Source of the DNA: Entrophospora sp. SA101 | Taxonomy: Eukaryota; Glomeromycota; Glomeromycetes; Entrophosporales; Entrophosporaceae | Length of the DNA stretch: 64,000 bases | Assembly (NCBI GenBank): GCA_958430865.1 | Contig: CAUDNR010004189.1 | Coordinates: 100,858 to 164,857 of the forward strand | Direction: 5' to 3' | Shown here: positions 37,148 to 48,090 of the stretch, piece after piece | How the letters are laid out: every line of letters starts with the position of its first letter | How positions within the stretch are numbered: the stretch's first letter is position 1 | Made by a program: the position numbers and the translations under genes | The notes under the pieces: generated by a model | The model's database searches: none | Seen by the model: the letters and a program-made list of their open reading frames with translations, nothing else | Told to the model about the DNA's origin: nothing

Positions 37148-39913
37148 ATGGAAAACACTTTGGATGAAAATAAACATCATGACGATACTTCTACTGACAA
37201 AAATGATGAATATTCAAAGAAAAGAGATAAAGATTATGGGGAATGTCCAACATGCAATAGATATAATACTAATTATTCATGGTGTCAATCATGTGATCCA
37301 AAGCTATTAACTGAAGGATGGACAAGTGGCAATGAAACATTAGATGAATTGATTAAATGTACACAACTTAAAGCAACTACATATCATTATAATAAGCATC
37401 TTCAATGGATTCCTTATGATGATTTAACAAATATTGAAAGGATGGGTGAAGGTGGTTTTGCAACTATATACAAAGCTACTTGGTTGAATGGTTATAAGTA
37501 TGTAATTAATGATGAAAGAACTAGTGAAGATAAGATGGTGGCATTAAAAAAACTACATAATTCACAGGATGTTTCTGATGAATTTCTTAATGAGGTAAAT
37601 TATTTTATTTTTTTATCTATTTTCAGGTTTTTTAAATATTATTCTGAAATTCAATGTATTTTTTTTTAGTTCAGAAATTATGTTACATTTTATGATAAAT
37701 CATTTATAAAGAAAATTTATGGACTAACACAAGATCTGGTTACAAAAGAATACATCTTTGTAATGAAATACATGAAAGATAGAAGTCTTCAATATTATGA
37801 AGATCCATATATTAGAAATGAAAGACATGGGGAATGTCCAATCTGCAATAGATATAATACTTGGAATTTATGGTGTCAATCATGCAATCCAAAACTATTA
37901 ACTGAAGGATGGACTAGTGGCAATGAAACATTGGATGAGTTGATTAAAAGCACACAGCTTAAAGCAAATAAATATCATTATAGTAATCATCTTCAATGGA
38001 TTCCTTATAATGATTTAACAAATATTGAAAAGACAGGTGAATGTGATTTTGCAACTATATACAAAGCTACTTGGTTAAATGGTTATAAAAGTGTAGATTA
38101 TAATAATAAAAGAATTAGCAAGGATATGCCTGTGGCATTAAAAAAACTACATAATTCACAGAATATTTCTGATGAATTTCTTAATGAGGTGAATTATTTA
38201 GATATTTAAATATTATTGATTATTATTATGATGATGATTAAATATTTTATTTGTTATTTTAGTTTGAAAATTATACAAAGTTTCATGATAAAGTTTATAT
38301 TTATGGATTAACACAAGATCCAATTACAAAAGAATATATCTCTGTAATGCATTACATGGAAGATGGAGGCTTTCAAAATGATGAATATTCAAAGAAAAGA
38401 GGTGAAAAGTATGGGGAATGCCCAACCTGCAATAGATATAATACTAGTTATTCATGGTGTCAATCATGTGATCAAAAACTATTAACTGAAGGATGGACTA
38501 GTGACAATGAAACATTAAATGAGTTGATTAAAAGTACACAACTTAAAGCAACAAGATATAGAAATTATGATTATCTTCAATGAATTCCTTATAATGATTT
38601 AACAAATATTGAAAAGATTGGTGAAGGTGGGTTTGCAACTATATTCAAAGCTACTTGGTTAAATGGCCAGAAAGTTAATAGTAGAAATAAAAGAACTAGC
38701 AAGGATATGCCTGTGGCATTAAAAAAACTACACAATTCACAGAATATTTCTGATGAATTTCTTAATGAGGTAAATTATTTTATTCTTCTATTTATTTTCA
38801 GATTTTTTAGATATTATCAATTATTATTGTTATAATTAAATATTTTATTTATTATTTAGTTCAAAAATTATATAAAGCTTCATGATAAAAGTGATATAAT
38901 TCATATTTATGGATTAACACAAGATCCAATTACAAAAGAATATATTTTTGTAATGGATTATATGAAAGATGGAAGTCTCCAAAATTATTTAACTAAAGAT
39001 TTTAAAATTTTAAAATGGAATGATAAAATTAATATTCTTAAACAAATTATTAGTGGTTTAAAAGATATTCATGAAAAAGAAATTATTCATCATGATTTTC
39101 ATAGTGGTAATATTTTTCAAAAGGGAAAACAGTATTCATTCATTGCAGATTTAGGTTTATCATGCCCAGATAGTCAAACATCATCATCAAACAAAAATGA
39201 TATATGTGGAGTACTACCATATATTGCACCAGAAGTTTTAAAAGAGAAACCATATACAAGAGCATCAGATATATACAGTTTTGGAGTTTTGATGTCTGTA
39301 ATATCAACTGGTCAACAACCATTTAATAATTTGGCGCATGATCTAGATCTTGCAGTGAAAATATGTAAAGGTGCAAGACCTAGATTCTCAAACAATACTC
39401 CAAAATTTTATATTGCATTGGCATTTAGATGCATGGATGCTAATCCAGATAAACGTCCAACTGCTGAAGAAATTAAAAAGATTATTTGTTTTTGGTTTGA
39501 CTCATTGCATAATTATATAATGGATTATACTAGATATAATGAATATTCAAAAAAACAGCAGGATGAATTAAAATCAATTAGAAGAAAGTTTGATGAAATG
39601 GATAAAATAAAATTTGATCCTTCAACAATTACTGCAGTAATTCATCCAAATGCAGTTTATACTAGCAGATTATTAAAATTTACAAACCTTCCCCAACCTG
39701 TGAATTCCAATAAAATAACAATTATTGGTAATAATAATGGTAATTATTAACATTCAATCATTGATTATTTGTTTTTATTAATTTTTAAAATTAACAATGT
39801 TTATTAATATCCACTCTTGTGATAAATATTTTGTAGATTCTAAACAAATTGATTTAGCTATGCCAGATTCCAGACAGATTGAATTAACTATACCAGATGG
39901 ATTACCCAAATAA
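37148..39913 (+). pseudogene. Multi-module zinc-ribbon protein kinase, one premature stop
   Basis: Exons 37148-37594, 37670-38188, 38263-38769, 38860-39739 and 39837-39913, all in phase. Exon 1 encodes a zinc ribbon (GECPTCNRYNT...WCQSC), a TSGNETLDELI helix and the kinase N-lobe (GEGGFATIYKA, VALKKLHNS). Exons 2 and 3 each encode a hinge (YIFVMKYMKD type) followed by a new ribbon and N-lobe. Exon 4 carries the hinge and the only complete C-lobe (HHDFHSGNIF, ADLGLS, APEVL, RPTAEEI). Exon 5 adds a short tail. Exon 2 has degenerated in the Gly loop (GECDFATIY). Exon 3 has TGA at 38581-38583 where the other modules have TGG (Trp in LQWIPY). Read-through or skipping of exon 3, which is a multiple of 3, would still make a protein. 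Confidence 0.8.
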
Positions 39914-40630
39914 GTTAAATCTTGTTGTATTAAAATTATTTATTATTTTTTATTTTATTTATTTGGCTACTATAGTTGTGATATTAAATATGAAATTATA
40001 GATAATTAATTAATTATATTTAACAGTGATATTATATAATGTCTCACAATTGTCAATTCTTTGGATTTTTTATTTGTGGATGTCAATTATGCACATTCAA
40101 TAATTTGTTGTTGTGATTTTGGGCTACTATATATAAATTTCTGTTAATAGTGATATAATTTTGGCAAAATAACACACTTTATTAAACAGATTCTAAGAAG
40201 TCATTTTCTGTACATACACTTCTTAATTCAGCACCTATTTATATATATAAGATAAATCATTGTATATTCAATTTTTGTAATCAATCAGTAACAAATGTCA
40301 CATAAAAATAAACAAAAAATGATTAATACCTTTTTGCATGAATCTTTAAACAACCCTATAAGATAATAAATAATGAATAAAATATTTATAATATTTATAA
40401 AATAAATTATGTAAAAGTCCTTATTATTGTCATGATCACATCATATTAGTGATGTTATATACTAAATTTTGAAGAAAAAAAATCCTAAGCACTTCTTACA
40501 CAGAGAAATATTAAACAAACAAATCTTGCTTCATCCTTTTGTTACTATAATGTGATTGTCTGTTAATAAAACAAAATGTTTTTTTACCATAATTAAAAAA
40601 AAACATTCATAAAAGTTTATTCCTTAATAT
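39914..40630. other. Kinase 3' flank, no gene seen
   Basis: 39930-40140 resembles the 3' flank of the kinase at 47558 (49706-49920), sharing the words TGTCAAWTATGCACATTCAA and TTGGCTACTRTATA types, so the duplication that made the two genes included their downstream DNA. 40150-40630 is featureless. Confidence 0.5.
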
Positions 40631-40639
40631 TCTTATCAA

Positions 40640-41370
40640 GTAACTGGCTAATTGATGGATGTAATGCAACCTCGATAAAAAATGGAATATATTTTTTTGG
40701 AGGGCATTCCAAGTTTGTTAATCCACTTCATTTTCACTTGATAAACCGTTACCAATAAAAACAACATAATCCAAAAATTTCACCACTATCACTTTCACAT
40801 GCAGCAATAGAATTTGGAGGAACTAATAATGATATAATTTATCTTATAGGTTGTATCAGAAATTACGGTTCTTTAGTTTATTCAATAAATCCAAAATCCT
40901 TTGATGCCTGAAACCCATTAACTATTCACAATCACAACCAACTTCCAAAATTACACCATCTGTACAAGATTATCAAAGAAAAGTTTGTGATATTTTTTTT
41001 ATTATAGATTTTGATAGTTTAACGTTAACATCTATTGAAACAAGTAAATAATTTAATCTTTATTTGTTAAATGATGAAGTCATTGTTTATGTTTCGAAAA
41101 TAGCCCTAACTCGGATAATAAATAGTTAAAAATTATATATGATATATCAATCACTAAAGATTCCATTTATTTTATATACATCTGGTGGTAAACCTTCTAA
41201 CCGATTTGAGTCTTTATCATCAGTATTAGGTAAAACAAATCTATTGTAAAAAATTAAATGTATAGTGCTTGATGGTCGAATAATTGTTGTATATGGTGGT
41301 AATAGTATTATTAGACATAACACAAATCCTTTTCAGTGGACATACTTATTAATATGATAATCTCATTTGG
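40640..41370 (+). pseudogene. Decayed Kelch-repeat protein remnant
   Basis: Plus-strand pieces in different frames: LSLSHAAIEFGGTNNDIIYL with SLVYSINPKSFDA (about 40785-40910), and later LDGRIIVVYGGNSIIRHN (about 41268-41320). The paired hydrophobic-Gly-Gly strands resemble Kelch blades. Stops and frameshifts are frequent and no start codon is clear. Confidence 0.5.
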
Positions 41371-41657
41371 TATAAATTATTATACGAAACTTAGTCTCAA
41401 TTTTTTATACAAGTCAATAATAATTTTTCAAAACGCCAAAGCTCAACCAATTTTTAGTTCAAGAAAAAAAATTAGTCGATAAGTTTTGAAAGCTTGAGTC
41501 AACAATAAAAACGTCACTACGATTTTTTGTTTTGGATGATCTACACCGTATACTATCTTGTTTTAGTAACCTTTCTTTGTCCCAGATTCCTAAAATGCTA
41601 ATAAATAATAATCCCTTTTTCATGTTTACAAACAAATTTAAAAAAAAAAAAAAAAAA

Positions 41658-42518
41658 ATGTTTTCAACAACATTACCACTTGAACTTTTAATCGAAATAT
41701 TTAAATATACCGAAGATGATGATGATTATAAAACATTATATTCTTTTATTCTTGTCAATAAGCAATGGAACAATATTAACATTCCAAAGCTGTGGAAAAA
41801 TCCATTCTATAATGAAAAAAGCACCAAAATATTAATTAATTGTTTGTATGCAGAAGAAGATGAAGAGTTAAATAGTCTTGAATTGAACTTTGAATTGTTG
41901 GAGAAGCCACTGTTACATAATTATGCGAGATTTACTACAGAGCTAGATTTTTGGAAAATTATTAATAATTCAAATAAGTTGGTAGATGATTATTACTCTG
42001 ATGAATTCGATCGATTCAGAAAAAAATTAGTATATTTTATTTTAGATTCTTCAACAACTATCAAGAAACTTGACTGTACTGCTTTAACATTCCAATGGTT
42101 GATCATGATTAATAATCGTGAATTAGATACTTGTGAATGGTTGATTGATCATGATAGATTTGATACTTGTTTTCAAAATCTTTATGAATTTAAATGTAAT
42201 TATTCCAGTAGTCCTAAATTAATAGATAAATTAACAAAGGTTTGTAAAAATATTCAAATTTTGAAAATACATCATAATGATTTCTCATATGAATATCAAC
42301 CAAGCATATCTAGTAGTTCCGGCTTGTCATCAACTATTACATTTTTTAGCATTAACTTTTCATCAAGCAAGAATGCTGATTGCAATCTAACTCAACTGAT
42401 CAAGGCACAAAATCAAATTAAACAATTGGATGTTGATTCACTTGATAATATAAGTATATCAGAAGACCTGAAAAAACAATTTCAGATCATTCGTGATAAT
42501 TCCACCAACACTTCATAA
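41658..42518 (+). CDS. F-box protein, probably truncated
   Basis: From the ATG at 41658 about 286 aa. The N-terminus MFSTTLPLELLIEIFKY followed by YSFILVNKQWNNINIPKLWKN is an F-box, the module that binds Skp1 in SCF ubiquitin ligases; F-box proteins are strongly expanded in these fungi. Residues 60-280 are a leucine-rich substrate region with weak repeats. An upstream in-frame ATG at 41532 would add 42 residues including a Lys run encoded by the A-tract before 41658; the shorter start fits the family. It ends at 42518, while broken coding-like sequence continues to about 42840, so the 3' end is probably lost to a frameshift. Confidence 0.65.
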   Translation: MFSTTLPLELLIEIFKYTEDDDDYKTLYSFILVNKQWNNINIPKLWKNPFYNEKSTKILINCLYAEEDEELNSLELNFELLEKPLLHNYARFTTELDFWKIINNSNKLVDDYYSDEFDRFRKKLVYFILDSSTTIKKLDCTALTFQWLIMINNRELDTCEWLIDHDRFDTCFQNLYEFKCNYSSSPKLIDKLTKVCKNIQILKIHHNDFSYEYQPSISSSSGLSSTITFFSINFSSSKNADCNLTQLIKAQNQIKQLDVDSLDNISISEDLKKQFQIIRDNSTNTS

Positions 42519-43075
42519 CTATCATTATATAGTCTTGATTTTACTATTAGTAAAGAAGATGGAAAATTTTATAATCTTATGTTGTCACCAAATGTTAAAC
42601 TTTTTTTCTAGAAAAGAATCGCTACCAGACAACCTTTTCTATTGGACTTGTCAGCTTACATTATTTAAATCTGGTCAGATGTTGATGATTAACCAAAAAA
42701 GACATTGGGAATTTTTAAGAGGATTTTTATTCATTATCACTAAATCGTAGTAAAATAGAATCATTAACAATTTTTTTTACATTAATTCCTGGAATATGTT
42801 TTTTATGCATATTTACATGTATTTGATGGTGATAGTAGAAGTTTAAATAAAACCATGATTTTTAATTAAAAATTATCAAAAAATTTATTAAAGGTCCTAT
42901 GAAATTTCTTTGGAAAAATTTTCTGTATTAATAAATGAATTGATAAATAAATCAATAAATAATCCATTTTTTTTAAACAACAGAATTTCTATTATTGGTT
43001 GATGTAATAAGTGTTATATTATATACAATGTTAAATAATATAAGAATAATAAAAGAATTAAAGATACAAAGTTAT
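42519..43075. other. Degraded 3' continuation of F-box gene and intergenic DNA
   Basis: 42519-42840 holds frame-shifted, Leu-rich pieces that look like lost C-terminal F-box sequence. The rest is AT-rich spacer. Confidence 0.4.
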
Positions 43076-45060
43076 TTAAAAGAAAAGTTCTAGTGATTTT
43101 TTTTTGTTTGAAATCAGATGATCCTTTAAATTTTTAATCTCTTTAGATTTAGTTTCTTCTCTCATCTGTTTCAAAAAAGGCATTAAATCAATTCCATCAG
43201 TGTCTCTAACTACATTTAAATCATTATAAATCTTGTTTGGTGTGGTAGCAGTGATGTTACCATTAGTAGTAGTGGCACCATTATTATTATTATTATTATC
43301 AGCAGCAACAAAATTAGTTGCAGAACCGTTATAAATAGTGCCATTTATAATCGAACCACTAGTGACAGCACCATTGGTAACATCTATTGAAACATTGAAA
43401 ATAAAATAAAAAATTTATTATCAAGTGTTAGAAAATATCAAATCTGACAACCAATTTTATGCATATACATATATGTACCTTTATTATTAGAATCTAGCTT
43501 CACCTTTGAACTTTTATTACGTGCTTGAATTATGTAAATGCAAACAATTTGTAAATGAAAATTGTCATTTTATTTAAACAGTCATTGTAGGCTTTAACCA
43601 ATTCATTGTTTTCAGCGATTTTATTACTGTCTAATTTACCATTTATTTCCATGTTATCATCACATTCAATACATGATGTAATATAATCATGTATGATTGC
43701 AGCTTTTGTCAAATCCTCAAGGAATATTTGATGATTTCCAGGAATTTTTTGATGAATCTTGTAAATATAAGGTTGTTGATGCTGCTGCTGTTGTATACTC
43801 TGCCTTTTTTTGCTTGTATTATTATAGTTGTTACTGAGGTTTTCATTAGATGACTCATGAGAATACTTATAATTGCTAATATTGTTTGTAATTGGCTTAG
43901 TAACAAATTGGATGATGTTCAATATTAAGTGCGATGTCTAATTATTGGATCAATGAGCTTTGACCAGCACTTCCACCACCATACTGGCGATAATAGGATT
44001 TCCATTTTCATCACATCCATCCACACCTTCATATTTCAATCCATTTGGAAATCTTCATCATTATATCAAATAAGGTTGTATCTTCTGATAGAAAATACAA
44101 GAATCACGTTTTTCATAAATCTGAAGAAGAACTTTGGTAATTTCATCAATGGTTGAACTAATAATTTTTAAAGATTCAATCAGTTGTTTATTGTTTTTAT
44201 CATGAGCAGATTGAATTGCTGCAGAAATAATTGCAGTGAGAGCTTTCCCGCCAAAACATTCAATAACAATTGTAACAAGGTAAAACCAAGATTGTTCCAT
44301 AGTATTTGTAAAAGTAATTAGCGTAGAAAGATTGCTGGCTGTTATATTATTATTTTAATTAATTATTTGAAAAAAAAAATTTAAATTAGAAAATAACAAA
44401 ATGCGCTTTTAAAAAAAATATTTCTTCTAGGATATTAACTTTAAACTTGGTTCTTCATCAGGAGAGATTGAATACCAATTCCATAATGTCAAAGCTGCAT
44501 GATTCATTACCAGTGCCACATTAAGATAATCAGATATTTTGACCCATGGTATAGCAATACAAGTTAGTATATACAAATAAATAAGATCCAAGTATAAAGA
44601 AAAAGTAAAAGAGAAAAGGAAATCTATCAATCCTTACATCGATCACAGATTCATCATATTTTCCTCGAACATAACCATGTGCTAATATTGATAAAACCAA
44701 AAAAGCACGTTTATATTTTGCAGAGTTTTTAAGCTTATCCGTTCTTAATATTGGTAACTAAAATATACAGATATTCTTTAATTTTTATTATAAATTATAA
44801 ACACACACGCATTAATATTCCAAAAAAATAATTGTTAACAAACCATTCCAACAGACTCTCTTAGACAGTCAGTTAACAATAAGTTGTGAAAATCGTCGAT
44901 CAAGTTTTCCGATGGCTCATAATAGGTATCAGGTAGACAACGTAGGGGAGGAGTATAGATTGAAGAAATCCAGTTTTTGGACTGATGTCATAATCTTCAA
45001 GGTGGGAAATAATAAATGATTTTTTTCTTTTCCATTTTCTATATTATTAGAAAACATTAT
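43076..45060 (-). pseudogene. Indoleamine 2,3-dioxygenase pseudogene
   Basis: Pieces of one IDO-type haem dioxygenase lie in order on the minus strand: LEDYDISPKTGFL then PPLRCLPDTYYEP (about 44995-44920), LAHGYVRGKYDE (about 44690-44655), IAIPWVKISDYL and HAALTLWNWYSI (about 44558-44465), WFYLVTIVIECFGGKAL (about 44290-44240), YGGGSAGQSSLIQ (about 43985-43945), IPGNHQIFLEDL (about 43745-43710), LQIVCIYIIQARN (about 43555-43515) and DLMPFLKQMREET (about 43185-43145). Defects: frame changes near 44955, 43990 and 43555, three stops at 44055-44063, a stop within the SSLIQ segment, and no AG acceptor before the IAIPWV exon (about 44558). An Asn/Thr-rich insert lies near 43210-43380. IDO catalyses the first step of tryptophan-kynurenine catabolism. 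Confidence 0.75.
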
Positions 45061-46963
45061 AAAGAAGAAATATATAATGTTTGTAATTAGTTGGTTAAAT
45101 AAATACAATAAATTACCAACAACACACATATATATTTATAAGATGATGAAAGAAAATTGGTTGATTATGTTTATATGTGAAATGTGAAATCGAAATTTTT
45201 ATAACTAAAATTTTGAGGTGGGGTGTTTAGATATGAAATTCTGGTTGGCTAATTTGAATTTCACGTTCGTGGGATTGCAAATCCACATAGATTTCATTTT
45301 CACTCACGCACAACAGTTATAAATTATTCATCATGTTTTTAAAAATTTTCAACCATATTTGATTATATAAAAAAGAAAATCACGCGATAAACAAGGATTA
45401 ATAATCAATTCTTCATACTATATTTGAACATACATTATGTCAAGAAAATCGCAAGTTCAAAATTTTCACGCCAATATGATCTTTTGGGGCCTAAAAATTT
45501 GTGCGAAAAAAAAAAATCGTGCAACCAAATTATTGATATGAAAAAAGGAAATTTTCCCAACCTGTTTTTTTTTTGTTAAGATGAAAATATTAATTAATAT
45601 AAATATTAACACTGGTTTTTGTTTGATGTTGCAACACTGTATTCAAAGCATTTGAAAATTAGAGAAATTGCCTGTGAAGTTTACCAAAGTATTATATATA
45701 ACAAAGAAAGGAAAATCGGAAGAAAATAATTTACTAATTAACTGTCATATATTATTAAATAATATGAATATGGTGAAATAGACGTTGTATTATCTTTCAA
45801 TAAAAAAGAATTGGGGTGGATTTGTTTGGCTTTCTTGGGTTTTACTTCAATTATTTGCCCTTGTTGCTTTTTTTGTAATCTAAGTAGGTAACAATATATA
45901 TATATATATATATTGTTACCTACCTATGTGTCCTAATCTGCTTTTTTGACCACATGCGAACTATCATCAGGATAAGGATGTGGTCTATTTTTGCCGTCAG
46001 ACCACATGCTAACTATTAGCCACACTTGAGTGCGGCTCATTCCAAATTTTTGGCCACATAGATGGGATAGTCTAGGATTTCCATTTTTATTTTTTGGCCA
46101 CGTTGATTAGGTAGTAAAAAAAAAGTGTATTCATATGCAATTCGACAATGCATTCACTTGTATGACGTCATTCGATTGCAGGTTAATGAGATATATATAG
46201 TTATGTTGCATTTTAAACAACAGTCAAGTGAGGTGTATTTTGCGTTTTTGTTGTCATTTGGTATTAAATTGGCTATTAAATCGGGCGTTTAATCAGACAG
46301 TAAGAATATTTATTTATACCCTGCATTCAGGTTCCAAGATGTAACAAACGTGACTATCGTGAACCATGGTTTACTATCGACTTTATGTAGCACTTCAGGA
46401 AAAGCAATCTCAAAGGCAGAATGTAACTCAATTTTTCTGTGCCGTTTTCATGCGCGTACTCAGTATATCAGATCTTAATTTGAGCCGTTTTCGTCTAAGA
46501 ACAATTGTTTGCAATCTGTATTTTGCTTTATGCATTGCATTCGAATGCAAGAATGAGGCACATAGTATACCTATTTGGTGACCCGTCAAAGCATAATTTT
46601 TATTATATATCTTTCTATAATAATTTTACCTTGGTGGTCCACCAATTTTTCTTAGAATTTTGATACTCCAAATAATGTACTCTTGGTGACCCATCAAAGC
46701 GCAATTATATATTATGGTTCAAAATTAGTAAAGGGTTTGATAATGATTATAAAAGTGTTTTATTGTTACTGTGTAATGCAGTGTTGTGCCATTTATGGTT
46801 CCAATAAAAATTTCATTGGAGCATTCTAATAAATTCCAATTGGAGTTGGAACATTCCAAATGTGGTTCCAATGAAGTTAACCAATGCAGTCAGGATTATT
46901 ACCAAATATGGAATTTCCAAATACTGTAAGGATAGACAATCTAGAAATCTTTTAGAAAAAAAC
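45061..46963. other. Intergenic stretch, no gene seen
   Basis: No supported gene. Notable content: an AT-cored palindrome (45884-45923); a doubled GACCACATGC-AACTAT word (about 45949 and 46000); a doubled TTGGTGACCC-TCAAAGC word (about 46575 and 46683); a TTGGAA/TTCCAAT-rich stretch at 46800-46880; an ORF at 46366-46581 without family support. Confidence 0.5.
45884..45923. repeat. Perfect 40-bp palindrome, AT core
   Basis: GTAGGTAACAATA followed by alternating TA and then TATTGTTACCTAC, symmetrical about 45903/45904. Could extrude as a hairpin or be a fusion of two short terminal repeats. Confidence 0.8.
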
Positions 46964-46973
46964 NNNNNNNNNN
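46964..46973. other. Assembly gap (10 N)
   Basis: Run of ten N. Sequence to either side may come from different contigs, so the true distance and the order or orientation are not certain from this window. Confidence 0.98.
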
Positions 46974-47557
46974 AAATCTCATTATTAAATTATTTATTAT
47001 TCATAATAATATTTGTATAAAAATCAAATAAAAGAATTGCAACTCACAGGATATATAATGCACTTAGTCTGTATATTAAATCAAAATTGTTTTCCAAATA
47101 GACTATCTAATATGTCATATCTAAGAGTATGCTTGATCAACTTAATTTAAATTTCGGTAAATGTTTTTGATTTATGAATGCTAATTTTATACATTCATTT
47201 CGGTTGATTTTGGACAAGCCCCATGATGATTTTTTAGAAGCTCTTGAAAAGGATGATGCCACATAACGAAAGTACACAAAATTTATATCATATATGGCTT
47301 AGGCTTTGGCAACTCTACTCATTTTACTATTTTTTTAAAATTTTGTTTCTCAAAATTTAATATTGTCACCGATTAAATTTTCTTATTGGGCTTTTTTTTT
47401 TATTGTTTATACAATTATTGAATTATGTTGATAATAAGTAGTAGTGTTCTACAAAATTTTTTCCAAAGTATATTACTAGTGATACATACATATTTTGTGG
47501 CTAAAAAAAATTTCTTTAGAAAAAAATTTATAACAAAAATTATAATAATTTTAAAAG
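46974..47557. other. Upstream region of the right kinase gene
   Basis: No ORF. The last 80 bases resemble the region before the paralogue at 37148 (GTGGCT followed by A-runs and an AAATTTATA-type stretch), so both genes probably share a duplicated promoter. Confidence 0.45.
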
Positions 47558-48055
47558 ATGGAAAGCACTTTGGATGAAAATAAACATCACGGTGATACTT
47601 TTACTGACAAAAATGATGAATATTCCGATAAAAGATATGAAGAATATGGGGAATGTCCAACCTGCAATAGATATAATACTAATTGGGCATGGTGTCAATC
47701 ATGTGATCCAAAATTATTAACTGAAGGATGGACTAGTGGCAATGAAATATTAGATGAGTTGATTAAAAGCACACAACTTGAAGCAACCAAGTATCATTAC
47801 AGTAATCATCTTCAATGGATTCCTTATAATGATTTAACAAATATTGAAAAGATAGGTGAAGGTGGTTTTGCAACTATATCTAAAGCTACTTGGTTAAATG
47901 GTTATAAAAGTGTAAATTATAATAATGAAAGATATAGTAAAGATATGATTGTGGCATTAAAAAGACTACATAATTCACAGAATATTTCTCATGAATTTCT
48001 TAATGAGGTAAATTATTATTTTCCAACCTATTTTCAGATTTTTTAAATATTATTG

Positions 48056-48090
<35 letters not shown>

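Noticed and set aside
41641..41657. A-run before the F-box start read as a Lys-rich N-terminal extension from 41532
   Set aside because: The upstream reading frame is AT-driven, and F-box relatives start immediately before the LPLELL motif.
46366..46581. Plus-strand ORF of 71 codons
   Set aside because: No family resemblance, no promoter or splice support, and short repeated words nearby.
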